A stretch of 64,000 nucleotides of DNA from Paenibacillus_T sp033239625 (GCF_033239625.1 NZ_BTCK01000001.1:186001-250000), one strand, 5' to 3'; positions 25,544 through 33,490 are shown, counted from the stretch's first letter. Numbers and translations are program-made. The notes: generated from the sequence alone by a model not told the origin.

Positions 25544-25582
25544 TCTAAAAGTGATAAGAGCAAATGAGAGGAAGATATCATC

Positions 25583-26128
25583 ATGGAAGCTTTAATAAAT
25601 TCATCAGTTATTGAAGTTCTTAAAGGAGATATCACACAATCTCAATTGGAATGCATAGTTAACGCAGCCAATACTAGTTTACTTGGTGGGGGCGGAGTTG
25701 ATGGTGCAATTCATCGGGCGGGAGGTACGGCGATCCTTGATGAATGTATAAAAATACGTAATAAACAAGGAAATTGTCCGGTCGGAGAAGCCGTAATAAC
25801 ATCTGGGGGAAATCTAAAAGCGAAGTACGTAATACATACGGTTGGACCTGTCTGGAATGATGGAAATAAAAACGAAAAAGAAAAGCTAAGGAATTGTTAT
25901 ATAAATTCATTAGATCTTGCAATGAAGTATGGAATCAGTAGTATATCATTTCCGAATATAAGTACAGGGATCTATAGATATCCAAAAGACCTAGCAGCTG
26001 AGGTTGCAATAATGAGTGTGATTGAATTTGTGAAGAGTAACTCATCTATCAAACATATTCAATTCGTTTGTTTTGATGAGGATAATGAAAGAATTTATAA
26101 AGGGGAATTAAGACGTATTTGTAAGTAG
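25583..26128 (+). CDS. Macro-domain ADP-ribose hydrolase (cassette 13)
   Basis: A 181-residue macro domain of the YmdB/Af1521 type, which binds ADP-ribose and removes O-acetyl or protein-linked ADP-ribose. The signature IVNAANTSLLGGGGVDGAIHR (about residues 22-43) holds the catalytic Asn and the GGGVDGAI loop. VIHTVGPVW and SFPNISTGIYRYP complete the ligand pocket. GAGAGGAAG precedes the ATG. Ends GTTATCTAAAAGTGAT and GTCACCTTAGATAAC are complementary with one gap. The role fits reversal of toxic ADP-ribosylation. Confidence 0.9.
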   Translation: MEALINSSVIEVLKGDITQSQLECIVNAANTSLLGGGGVDGAIHRAGGTAILDECIKIRNKQGNCPVGEAVITSGGNLKAKYVIHTVGPVWNDGNKNEKEKLRNCYINSLDLAMKYGISSISFPNISTGIYRYPKDLAAEVAIMSVIEFVKSNSSIKHIQFVCFDEDNERIYKGELRRICK

Positions 26129-26150
26129 CACAGAAAGTGGTCACCTTAGA

Positions 26151-26290
26151 TAACACCGTATTCGCACATCGGGCCATTCAGCTCTCAGCCCGGAGAGTGA
26201 TCACGAGGAAGTAGGGACAGCCAGACACATAGATCCGCCTAAGATAAGAGCTATCTAAGGGGTATCGACGTCTTGAATACAACTATGTTA
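26151..26290 (+). repeat. attC-like site 13 (full length, variant B, 140 bp)
   Basis: TAACACCGTATTCGCAC to ACAACTATGTTA. Its inner part is the CGCCTAAGATA / TATCTAAGGGG hairpin shared with sites 2 and 17; the outer right arm is eroded. Confidence 0.83.
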
Positions 26291-26327
26291 GATGAAATAA
26301 TTGCCAAGACCAAAGGAGGTAAGCGAA

Positions 26328-27026
26328 ATGCAATTGTATGCCGTAAAGTTCGGTGAATCGTTATTAAGCTCTAAATATATTTTTCGAGATGAAACTTCAG
26401 AAGACTTAATTAGGATTTCATGGTCATACTACATAGCTAAGTATAATAATAAAACGATATTATTTGATGTTGGATTTCGGGACCCGATTACTGCTAATGA
26501 GTGGGGAATAGAGCTATGTAATGTCGACGAAGAAGTGAAGAAAATAATAGACATAAATCGCGTTGATGTTATTTTTATAACTCATAGTCATTTTGATCAT
26601 ATTGATAATATTGACTTGTTCCCGGATGCACAAATAATCATTAGTTACGATGACTATGTTCATGCTTTGGAAAGTGTAAACCCCAATGTAAAAAATAGAC
26701 TTCTTAAAGAAAATGTAGTGAAAATAAATGATGCATATTTGTTTGAGAATAAATTTAAGTTTAAGGTCATAGGAGGGCATACGACCGGTTCATCTGTAGT
26801 CTATTTTGAACATAATCAAAAGGAATATGTAATTACCGGAGACGAATGTTACAGTTGCGATAATCTATTAAAAACAAGACCAATTGGAGTATTTTCGAGT
26901 TCAGAGAATAATGAATCATTTATTAATGAAGCTTTTGAGAAGGGATATATTCCATTGCCATATCATGACATAACAATCTTTCAAACACATAATAAAGTAT
27001 CCAATAATATAGTCCAGATCTTTTAG
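26328..27026 (+). CDS. Metallo-beta-lactamase-fold hydrolase, copy 2 (cassette 14)
   Basis: A 232-residue near-duplicate of the enzyme at 22538-23233, differing by one inserted residue near position 28 (DETSED against DASEE) and about a dozen substitutions. The metal motif THSHFDHIDN, GGHTTGSSVVYF and TGDECY are intact, so both copies should be active. AAAGGAGGTAAG precedes the ATG at 26328. It starts at the same 30-odd bases after G/TT as copy 1, showing that the repeated unit is the cassette and not just the gene. Confidence 0.85.
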   Translation: MQLYAVKFGESLLSSKYIFRDETSEDLIRISWSYYIAKYNNKTILFDVGFRDPITANEWGIELCNVDEEVKKIIDINRVDVIFITHSHFDHIDNIDLFPDAQIIISYDDYVHALESVNPNVKNRLLKENVVKINDAYLFENKFKFKVIGGHTTGSSVVYFEHNQKEYVITGDECYSCDNLLKTRPIGVFSSSENNESFINEAFEKGYIPLPYHDITIFQTHNKVSNNIVQIF

Positions 27027-27057
27027 TGTGCATCTTAAAGAAGGCAACTACTTCATA

Positions 27058-27214
27058 TAAAACCATATTCATGCATTGGTCCAGCCGGCTCTCGGTCCGG
27101 TAGAGGGATTTCGGGGAAGTGGAGGCAGCCGATTAACCCTGCACTGGCTAAGTTCGTTGAGACCCGGCGCATTCACGCCTTATGACAGGGAAGATTCGTG
27201 AACCAAAGACGTTA
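27058..27214 (+). repeat. attC-like site 14 (full length, left core mutated, 157 bp)
   Basis: TAAAACCATATTCATGC to ACCAAAGACGTTA; the left core has AAA in place of AAC. Confidence 0.83.
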
Positions 27215-27256
27215 TGAGAAATACGGCAAAACAAATCTTTAATTGGAGTAATTCCT

Positions 27257-27748
27257 ATGAAGATAATTTTTCTAGATATTGATGGTGTTTTGAATACCGA
27301 TCGAGCAGTTAAACTTCAAAAGTTATTTAACCATGATCGAATAATATTTGATGCTGAAGCTATGAAGAATTTGAAGGAACTTATTAAAGAAACAAATGCT
27401 TATATTGTTATTAGTTCAACGTGGCGCATTCATTACGGAACGGATAATAGATTATGGAAAGAACTAATGAGTAACTTTATAGAGAATTATATAGACGATA
27501 GAATAATTGATATTACGCCAGTTCTTTCAGAGAAGCTAAACACTTCAATTAGATGGAAAGAAATTGAAACGTGGTTGGTTGATAATAGAGATAAAGAAAT
27601 TGAGTCTTTTGTAATAATTGATGATGAATGGGAAATGGGAGAATATACGAAAGACAGATATGTAAAGTGCCAAGCATATAAGGGCATATCGAAAGATAGT
27701 AAAGATAAAGCTCGAAAAATCTTATTAACCCCGATAAAGAACAATTAA
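27257..27748 (+). CDS. HAD phosphatase of the RNA-repair (HAD_SAK) type (cassette 15)
   Basis: A 163-residue HAD-fold hydrolase. Motif I is FLDIDGVLNTD with the nucleophile Asp8-equivalent, motif II is VISSTWRIHYG, and motif III/IV appears as FVIIDDEWEMG. This layout matches the HAD domain found in 'Swiss army knife' RNA repair proteins, which process RNA end phosphates. AATTGGAGTAA precedes the ATG. Ends GTTATGAGAAATACGGC and GCCGTACATCTGATGAC agree at 13 of 17 positions. Confidence 0.8.
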   Translation: MKIIFLDIDGVLNTDRAVKLQKLFNHDRIIFDAEAMKNLKELIKETNAYIVISSTWRIHYGTDNRLWKELMSNFIENYIDDRIIDITPVLSEKLNTSIRWKEIETWLVDNRDKEIESFVIIDDEWEMGEYTKDRYVKCQAYKGISKDSKDKARKILLTPIKNN

Positions 27749-27787
27749 GGCAATTGGGAGTAAATCGAAGAAGTGCCGTACATCTGA

Positions 27788-27942
27788 TGACACCATATTC
27801 ACGCATCGGTCCATCCGGCCCTCGGTCCGGCAGAGGCATTTCGGAAAAGCTGAAGCAGCGGGACAACCCTGCACTGGCTAAGTCCGACGGACCCGGGCTT
27901 ACGCTCTTAAGCCAGTGCGGGTTCATGAATACAAAGACGTTA
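27788..27942 (+). repeat. attC-like site 15 (full length, left core TGAC, 155 bp)
   Basis: TGACACCATATTCACGC to ACAAAGACGTTA. Otherwise one of the closest copies to the consensus. Confidence 0.85.
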
Positions 27943-27987
27943 TCTGACATTACTGAAGTGTGGAGTGCTAGTCAAAGGAGTTTAATA

Positions 27988-28455
27988 ATGAAGATTAAAC
28001 CTATCCTTATTTTAATCTTAATGCTCATATCAACGAATCTATTCACTTTTTATACAACGAAGAATTTCCATGCAGCTACGTTAGAACAATCCAAAATTCA
28101 TCTCTATGAATTAGAAGGGGACGGAGAAAAGTGGAAAGTAGAGAATTATCATTTAATTATTTCCCTACAGTCAGTTAGAGAATGTTCAGTTGAACTAGTT
28201 CATAAAGAAAACTCTAAAATAAAATACTTAAAAGTCGAAATCAAATTAGATAATGAATTGATTTATGCAAATATCAATACAGGAATGGGAGAAACGATTC
28301 AAAATATCAATAAATACACTATGAGTTCCTTTGAAAAGGATATTGATAGAGATAAACTCTCAAAACTGAATGTTACGATAATTTGGAAAGACAGCACAGG
28401 TAAGACAAGTAAAGAAGTGGTAAATCTAAAAGTAACTAATGATATTATTGTCTAG
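27988..28455 (+). CDS. Hypothetical membrane-anchored or secreted protein (cassette 16)
   Basis: A 155-residue protein. A hydrophobic N-terminus (ILILILMLISTNLFTFY) serves as signal or anchor; the remainder is a beta-rich extracytoplasmic domain (VENYHLIISLQSVRECSVELVH, LSKLNVTIIWKDSTG). The family is not recognised. AAAGGAG lies 9 bases before the ATG at 27988; longer in-frame starts would translate the preceding repeat. Ends match at 15 of 20 positions (GTTATCTGACATTACTGAAG against AGTCAGTTACGTCATATAAC). Confidence 0.7.
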   Translation: MKIKPILILILMLISTNLFTFYTTKNFHAATLEQSKIHLYELEGDGEKWKVENYHLIISLQSVRECSVELVHKENSKIKYLKVEIKLDNELIYANINTGMGETIQNINKYTMSSFEKDIDRDKLSKLNVTIIWKDSTGKTSKEVVNLKVTNDIIV

Positions 28456-28478
28456 TCGAAGAAGTCAGTTACGTCATA

Positions 28479-28634
28479 TAACACCGCATTCGCATTGGGC
28501 CATTCGTTCCACAAGTCCTGACAGAGGGATTTCGGAGAAAAGGAAGCAACCTGAGAACCCTGCACTGGCTAAGTTCGTCGGACCCGGGCATTCGCCCCTG
28601 AAGTCAGTGAGGGGGCGTGAATACAAAGACGTTA
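28479..28634 (+). repeat. attC-like site 16 (full length, 156 bp)
   Basis: TAACACCGCATTCGCAT to ACAAAGACGTTA, with the CCCTGCACTGGC / GTCAGTGAGGG stem. Confidence 0.85.
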
Positions 28635-28674
28635 TACGCAATAACCGAGAATGTGAAAAACCTGGAGACTGAAA

Positions 28675-29028
28675 ATGAAGAAGATTATGAAATACATACT
28701 AGTTATTTGTTTAATTTGTTGTTTAGTTGGTTGTAATAACACAAAGAAAGAAGATTCGATCAGACATCTGAACAAAGAGATGATATTGGAGCAGTACTTT
28801 TACTCTAGTAACGAAGAAGATCTAAGAGAGCTCTCAGATAAGTTAAGGAAAGAAGGATATGGAATAAATGATTTCAAGTCATATGAGTTGAGGGGCGAAA
28901 CAGAGTGGTCCTTTTATACAAGTAAAGAAGTAACTGAGAAAGAAATTAATAAAGAAGATGTTAAGAGCGAGAAATATGCCAAAGAGTTTAATGTGGGCTA
29001 TGACGGTCATGGATTCCCACTGGAATAA
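28675..29028 (+). CDS. Small lipoprotein (cassette 17)
   Basis: A 117-residue lipoprotein. The signal IMKYILVICLICCLVGC ends in a lipobox (LVGC, Cys20). The mature part is charged and has no recognised domain. CCTGGAGACTG precedes the ATG. Cassette ends GTTATACGCAATAACCGA and TCAGTTACTGCGTATAAT are complementary at 15 of 18 positions, showing that the unit was once a proper cassette although its closing repeat is now truncated. Confidence 0.75.
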   Translation: MKKIMKYILVICLICCLVGCNNTKKEDSIRHLNKEMILEQYFYSSNEEDLRELSDKLRKEGYGINDFKSYELRGETEWSFYTSKEVTEKEINKEDVKSEKYAKEFNVGYDGHGFPLE

Positions 29029-29076
29029 ATAATGAATGAGTTAGTGCTACTATTTCAAGAAGTCAGTTACTGCGTA

Positions 29077-29178
29077 TAATACCATAATCACGCATCGGAC
29101 CATTCGGGCTCTCGGCCTGGCAGAGGGATCTCGAGGAAGTAGGGGCCTCATCGATCCCCCTAAGATAAGAGCTATCTT
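29077..29178 (+). repeat. attC-like site 17 (left part, variant B)
   Basis: TAATACCATAATCACGCATCGG through CCCCCTAAGATAAGAGCTATCTT; the right arm and core are deleted. Third copy of the TAAGATA hairpin variant. Confidence 0.78.
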
Positions 29179-29236
29179 CTATTAAAGGAATGATTTTTCT
29201 GGAAGACATACATTCAAATTTTTATACTAGTATTAA

Positions 29237-29755
29237 TTACATTTTTATCAAACAGATCAGCCCTACGGATGTTTTTCGAATTTCGCTAAATACCCAATAG
29301 AAATTGACGGGAAAATATGGTCGACAACCGAGCACTTCTTTCAAGCGATGAAATTTATAGGTACAGAACATGAAGAAATTATAAGAACGGCCTCAACCCC
29401 AATGGATGCTGCAAAGTTAGGTAGAGAGCGTTCAAGACCATTAAGGACAGATTGGGAAATGGTTAAAGATGATATTATGAAGACCGCTATAAAAGCAAAA
29501 GTAATTCACCATGAATCAATAAGAAATATTTTGCTATCTACTGGAAATTGTATTCTAGTCGAACACACAAAAAATGATTCGTACTGGGCCGATGGTGGGG
29601 ACGGGTCAGGAATGAATATGTTAGGCAAAATTCTCATGGAAGTCCGAGATAGTTTGACAGAATATAGTAGAGAGTTTTATTTGCCTCAGTGGCTTACATA
29701 TCCTAATGAGGATCCATTTAGTATGTTTTGGCGAATGGGAAAAGGCAAAGACTAA
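29237..29755 (+). pseudogene. NADAR (YbiA-like) protein with disrupted 5' end (cassette 18)
   Basis: The frame encodes a NADAR-family protein, which hydrolyses ADP-ribosylated or riboflavin-pathway N-glycosides. LHFYQTDQPYGCFSNFAKYP, IDGKIWSTTEHFFQAMKF, GRERSRPLRTDWE and HTKNDSYWADGGDGSG align along the whole of E. coli YbiA. There is no start codon: conserved sequence begins near 29240, directly after an in-frame TAA (29234-29236). The first ATG (29348) would remove the catalytic N-terminal third. A ribosome binding site and ATG exist at 29182-29191 in another frame, so a frameshift or a deletion linked to the loss of site 17's right half is likely. Confidence 0.75.
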
Positions 29756-29785
29756 ATTATAAAGTTCGGGAAAAGGATCTATAGT

Positions 29786-29850
29786 ATGCCTAGTGAGGCT
29801 AGAGAAGAATATTACAGGTATTTTAATGCTTTCAAAACTGAAGAATGGAT
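29786..29850 (+). pseudogene. Short gene remnant before site 18
   Basis: About 22 codons (MPSEAREEYYRYFNAFKTEE) read sensibly and then run into the truncated repeat. Probably the leftover of a gene deleted together with the left half of site 18. No family can be assigned. Confidence 0.35.
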
Positions 29851-29851
29851 A

Positions 29852-29973
29852 CTCGTTCTGGCAGTGGGATTACGAGGAAGAGGAAGCAGTCCGACAACCC
29901 CTGCACTTGCTAAGTCCGTCAGACCCGAGCTGAAGCCCTTAAGCCAAAGAGGATTGCAAATACAAAGACATTA
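29852..29973 (+). repeat. attC-like site 18 (left end missing)
   Basis: Begins inside the repeat at CTCGTTCTGGCAGTGGGATT and continues to TACAAAGACATTA; the right core is mutated (ATTA for GTTA). Confidence 0.75.
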
Positions 29974-30017
29974 TCCGAAATTACTGATTAAAACTAAAAC
30001 CAAAGGAAAAATGTCAA

Positions 30018-30608
30018 ATGGAATGTTACTATCATGATCAAAATGAAAGCGATAATATATGTAATTTATGTAATAAACTATTGTGTGATTGTTGCATTAA
30101 TCCAGAAGACGGCTATTGTTGGTCATGTTCTCATGATATTCATGCAGGAATACATCAAGAAAAAATTGAGGATAAGATTGCAATAAAACGAATTAAAGAA
30201 TATGTGTATTGTTTTCTGATTTATGAATTTTGTTATCTACTCATTTCGTCTATGGTTGGAAGATTAAGCCCGATTGTATTTGTCGTTGAAGCGCCTTACA
30301 TATTGATAGTAGGTATACCAGTTTCTATTTTAATTGAATGGGTTACTGAGACAAAAATGGGTAGCTACAAGTATTCATTAAAGTACATTATTGGATTTGT
30401 ATTATATTTATTGTCGGCACTCTTATGTACATGTGTTTTGTTTGGATTAGAAGATTTCAAATACACTTCGATGTTAACGGTATCCGTTGCTTTATCTATA
30501 TTTTTTATTTTAAGAATATTCAGAAGTAATAGTGATCGAACAATGATATTTGTTTCAATTTTTGGATACCTAACTTTAATACTTCTAAACTTCTTGACTA
30601 TAAATTAA
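30018..30608 (+). CDS. Zinc-finger membrane protein, unknown function (cassette 19)
   Basis: A 196-residue protein. An N-terminal B-box-like zinc module of Cys/His pairs (CYYHDQNESDNICNLC, LLCDCCINP, CWSC) covers about residues 3-40. Then come four to five membrane segments (about 60-80, 85-110, 125-147, 152-167, 173-192). Such CxxC-plus-TM proteins are widespread in Firmicutes without known function. The start at 30018 follows AAAGGAAAA. Confidence 0.72.
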   Translation: MECYYHDQNESDNICNLCNKLLCDCCINPEDGYCWSCSHDIHAGIHQEKIEDKIAIKRIKEYVYCFLIYEFCYLLISSMVGRLSPIVFVVEAPYILIVGIPVSILIEWVTETKMGSYKYSLKYIIGFVLYLLSALLCTCVLFGLEDFKYTSMLTVSVALSIFFILRIFRSNSDRTMIFVSIFGYLTLILLNFLTIN

Positions 30609-30770
30609 AATAAAAGTATAAAAATGGTTATCTATTATTGTGTGAGCCACTTGAGAATCCCACATCAATATTCAAAACACAGAAACAGATTATTTTACTT
30701 TTTTGGTAAAATGAGCCGAATGGTTGGAATTCAATTTATATTTTTGCAGAGAGAGGGCTCCAACATTACC
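30609..30770. other. Noncoding tail of cassette 19
   Basis: 162 AT-rich bases between the gene and site 19. No frame, terminator or clear structure was found apart from short T runs. Confidence 0.4.
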
Positions 30771-30922
30771 TAACACCGTATTCATGCATCGGGGCACGGA
30801 CCTTCGGTCTGGCAGGGGCATTTCGGTGAAGAGGGGAGCCGGATAACCCTGCACTGGCGAAGTCCATTGGACCCGGGCTAGCGCCCTTAAGTCAGTGAGG
30901 GTTCGTGAATATAAAGAAGTTA
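30771..30922 (+). repeat. attC-like site 19 (full length, 152 bp)
   Basis: TAACACCGTATTCATGCATCGG to ATAAAGAAGTTA. It is the last full-length copy in the array. Confidence 0.83.
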
Positions 30923-30969
30923 TATTAAACTGGTGAGATTCTTTGAAAGCTAGACAAGGGAGTGTTACT

Positions 30970-31539
30970 GTGAGCGAATTTAGTGAGAGTTATTATCTAT
31001 TTTCATTAGAGCAGAATGATGGGATAAAGCTGTTAAAAAGAGCTTGGCTTCGAGGATACGTTTATCCAGCAAGTAATAATTGGGTGACAATAATCCCAAA
31101 CGGAAAAAGCTTTCAACCTAACAAAAGACTTATTAATAGTAATAAAGGCATTTTAGTTCATTTAATTAATGCTGAAGATCACGGTTGGTCTTTAAGTATT
31201 TATGATGGCAATAGGAGAACTTTTCACTTTGAATGTACATGGGAAGACGAAATTGAAATTAATCAAGATGAATATAATAGAGAGCGTATTGTAGATTTAA
31301 TTAATCAAAATCCGAATAAACTAAGATCGGTAACACCACTTGATATCACAAAAATATTTTATATTTCTGATTTTGAAGAACTATTTGAAAGAGAACCTGT
31401 TAATCAAATTACAGAATTATTAAGAATAGATAACTTTGAATGGATCTCATATGACTATGTTCAAAGAGAATATAAAGAAAATCCAATGGAAATGAACAAT
31501 AAAGGCATTAAAACTGTTAATGGTCTCTTTCGTTTTTGA
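30970..31539 (+). CDS. Hypothetical protein (cassette 20)
   Basis: A 189-residue soluble protein, not recognised. Segments GYVYPASNNWVTIIPNGKSF, LVHLINAEDHGWSLSIYDG and FHFECTWEDEIEIN suggest a beta-rich fold with acidic surface. GTG at 30970 follows AAGGGAG at 8 bases; a TTG at 30943 is the alternative and sits closer to the core site. Confidence 0.66.
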   Translation: MSEFSESYYLFSLEQNDGIKLLKRAWLRGYVYPASNNWVTIIPNGKSFQPNKRLINSNKGILVHLINAEDHGWSLSIYDGNRRTFHFECTWEDEIEINQDEYNRERIVDLINQNPNKLRSVTPLDITKIFYISDFEELFEREPVNQITELLRIDNFEWISYDYVQREYKENPMEMNNKGIKTVNGLFRF

Positions 31540-31549
31540 AGTACGTATT

Positions 31550-31577
31550 AGTGGGGATTCGTGAACACAAAGATGTA
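31550..31577 (+). repeat. attC-like site 20 (right end only, degenerate)
   Basis: AGTGGGGATTCGTGAACACAAAGATGTA corresponds to the last 28 bases of the consensus. Confidence 0.65.
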
Positions 31578-31626
31578 GACGAAATGCAAGGATTAATTAA
31601 GAACACCAAGGGGGCACAAAGTAAAA

Positions 31627-32094
31627 GTGAAAATCAGACTCGCGACTCATAAAGATGTTGAATCGCTCATTAAAATGAGATTAGATTTTACGCTAGAATA
31701 CAATCAAAGCTTAACGATCTCAGAAGAAACCTTTAACGAATATTATAAGGAAACGAAAAAATTTCTTGAAGAAGCGATCGTTTCAAATCAGTGGTTTATT
31801 TGGGTGGCTGAGATTGATGAATCAGTCGTTTCACATATTTTCTTGGAATTGATTAATAAAGTACCAAGACCAGGAAAGAAAACAAACCCATTCGTGTATA
31901 TGACGAATGTATATACACTTCCTAACTATCGAGGTAAAGGAATCGGGAGCAAGCTTTTAAAACAAATTAAAGAGTGGTCGAAAGAAAATAACTATGAATT
32001 CATTATCGTATGGCCGAGTGATAATAGTATTGATTTTTATAAGAGAAATGGATATATAAATTGCACAGAACCATTGGAATTAATGCTTGAATAA
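31627..32094 (+). CDS. GNAT family N-acetyltransferase (cassette 21)
   Basis: A 155-residue acetyltransferase: IRLATHKDVESLIKMRLDF, VYTLPNYRGKGIGSKLLKQI (CoA motif, about residues 96-115) and FIIVWPSDNSIDFYKRNGYI. It resembles general GNATs active on amino groups; the substrate is unknown. A GTG start at 31627 follows AAGGGGG at about 12 bases. Confidence 0.8.
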   Translation: MKIRLATHKDVESLIKMRLDFTLEYNQSLTISEETFNEYYKETKKFLEEAIVSNQWFIWVAEIDESVVSHIFLELINKVPRPGKKTNPFVYMTNVYTLPNYRGKGIGSKLLKQIKEWSKENNYEFIIVWPSDNSIDFYKRNGYINCTEPLELMLE

Positions 32095-32128
32095 GGAATT
32101 TGTAAGTAGGAAGTGAACGTACATCTTT

Positions 32129-32195
32129 TAACACCATATTCATGCATCGGGGCATTCGGTTCTCGGTTCGGCAGCAGGATTATGATCAACCCTTT
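32129..32195 (+). repeat. attC-like site 21 (left part)
   Basis: TAACACCATATTCATGCATCGG through GGTTCGGCAGCAGGATT; later a shortened AACCCTT. The right half is absent. Confidence 0.65.
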
Positions 32196-32257
32196 ACTCT
32201 AAATACATAATGGGATAATTCAGATAATAGTATTGAAATAATAAAAGAGATGTTACT

Positions 32258-32710
32258 ATGGCTGCCAGAAAGATCATTAAAAAGTATGAAGTAGGATTGA
32301 TGACAATGCTGAACAAAGAAGATGAGATTATAGATCGATTTGGATTAAAACCTGCTATAGATCACAGAGAGATAATTCAATCGTTACTTATAGATGAAAC
32401 AAATAATAGCTCATCAGAAGATAATGAATATCTAAAAACGCTATGTATTATGTTATTTAGCCTAGGAAGAGCCGAAGATAGCTTACTGATTTGGAAAGCA
32501 AAACAGAAGAACTTTGATGCAAGCTGTTACATCGATGTTCAGCTATTATGTGGGGCAGGTTTTGAGAATACTGTAGAGTTTCTAAAAACTATTAATGATG
32601 AGTCTGTTAGCCAACAAATTGAATATTTGGAGAAATGCAAGGGGACGGATTTTGTTGATTTTAATAAGGAAACAATAATAGAAAACTATAGACAGTACTA
32701 TGGAATTTAA
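32258..32710 (+). CDS. Hypothetical protein (cassette 22)
   Basis: A 150-residue helical acidic protein, not recognised. IMLFSLGRAEDSLLIWKAKQKNFD and YIDVQLLCGAGFENTVEFL give it a repeat-like, alpha-helical character as in ankyrin/TPR-type immunity proteins, but this is only an impression. The ATG at 32258 has a weak AAGAGAT site; a second ATG at 32303 (MTMLNKEDE) is possible. Confidence 0.62.
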   Translation: MAARKIIKKYEVGLMTMLNKEDEIIDRFGLKPAIDHREIIQSLLIDETNNSSSEDNEYLKTLCIMLFSLGRAEDSLLIWKAKQKNFDASCYIDVQLLCGAGFENTVEFLKTINDESVSQQIEYLEKCKGTDFVDFNKETIIENYRQYYGI

Positions 32711-32733
32711 TAATTACTGACAATCAAATTCAT

Positions 32734-32823
32734 AAGCAGCAGGAAAACCTTCACACTACACTGGCTAAGTATGATAACCAGGGCTGGCACCCTTAAGCTT
32801 GGATTATGAAAATAAAAATGTGA
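32734..32823 (+). repeat. attC-like site 22 (degenerate, left end missing)
   Basis: AAGCAGCAGGAAAACC..CACTGGCTAAGT..CCAGGGCTGGCACCCTTAAG are recognisable pieces of the inner stem; the core reads TGTGATCGG. Confidence 0.6.
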
Positions 32824-32855
32824 TCGGAATGCATGCATTTCAAGGGGGGAAGTTA

Positions 32856-33401
32856 TTGAAGAGATTAATAGTTGTTATTATTAGCCTCCTCTTTGTTATA
32901 ACCGGAATACTATCACTGCCAGGTAACAAAGTATATGCCTGCAGCTGTGTTGGTGGAAGTGCAAATGCAGGGTTAGAAGGATCTACACAGGTCTTTGAAG
33001 GTAAAGTAACAAAAATAGGCGATCAAAAGCCGGAGTTTGGTGGACTAAGAGAATATACATTTAAAGTTTATAAATCATGGAAAGGCGTTCAATCCAATGA
33101 AATTAACATTTATAGTTATGCTGGTGGAGAAGCTTCATGTGGATTCCATTTTGATAAAAATAAAACATATTTAGTTTTTGCCACTAATCTAGCAACTAAT
33201 TTGTGCAGCGGAAACCTACCTATATCACAGGCAGATAACGAATTAACACAATTGGGAATAGGTACGGTGATTAGTCAGCATGATAATTTAGATTTAGGCT
33301 CAAGTTATTGGATTATTCTAGTAGTCATTGCTGGAGTAATACTAATCTTCATATCAGTAATAGGAATTAGGAGATATAGAAAGAAGGTTTTTATCAAATA
33401 G
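32856..33401 (+). CDS. TIMP/NTR-like secreted protein with C-terminal membrane anchor (cassette 23)
   Basis: A 181-residue extracytoplasmic protein. The signal peptide LIVVIISLLFVITGILSLPG ends before VYACSC. The cysteine directly after the signal (CSCVGG), the VFEGKVTKIG strand, ASCGFHF and NLCSGN match bacterial NTR/TIMP-like domains. A C-terminal membrane helix (WIILVVIAGVILIFISVIGI) and basic tail anchor it. The TTG at 32856 is used because AAGGGGGGAAG lies immediately upstream and gives a proper signal peptide; a longer frame from 32799 would overlap the repeat remnant. Confidence 0.75.
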   Translation: MKRLIVVIISLLFVITGILSLPGNKVYACSCVGGSANAGLEGSTQVFEGKVTKIGDQKPEFGGLREYTFKVYKSWKGVQSNEINIYSYAGGEASCGFHFDKNKTYLVFATNLATNLCSGNLPISQADNELTQLGIGTVISQHDNLDLGSSYWIILVVIAGVILIFISVIGIRRYRKKVFIK

Positions 33402-33434
33402 GCCAGTGTGTATCGGGAATTATAGAAAACGTTA
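33401..33434 (+). repeat. attC-like site 23 (right end, degenerate)
   Basis: GGCCAGTGTGTATCGGGAAT..GAAAACGTTA corresponds to the last 34 bases of the consensus, with the core GTTAGC intact. Confidence 0.6.
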
Positions 33435-33490
33435 GCTAACTGAAACTTCTGCAAGTGCATGAACAATACAAGTTAAGGGGCCGAATCTCT

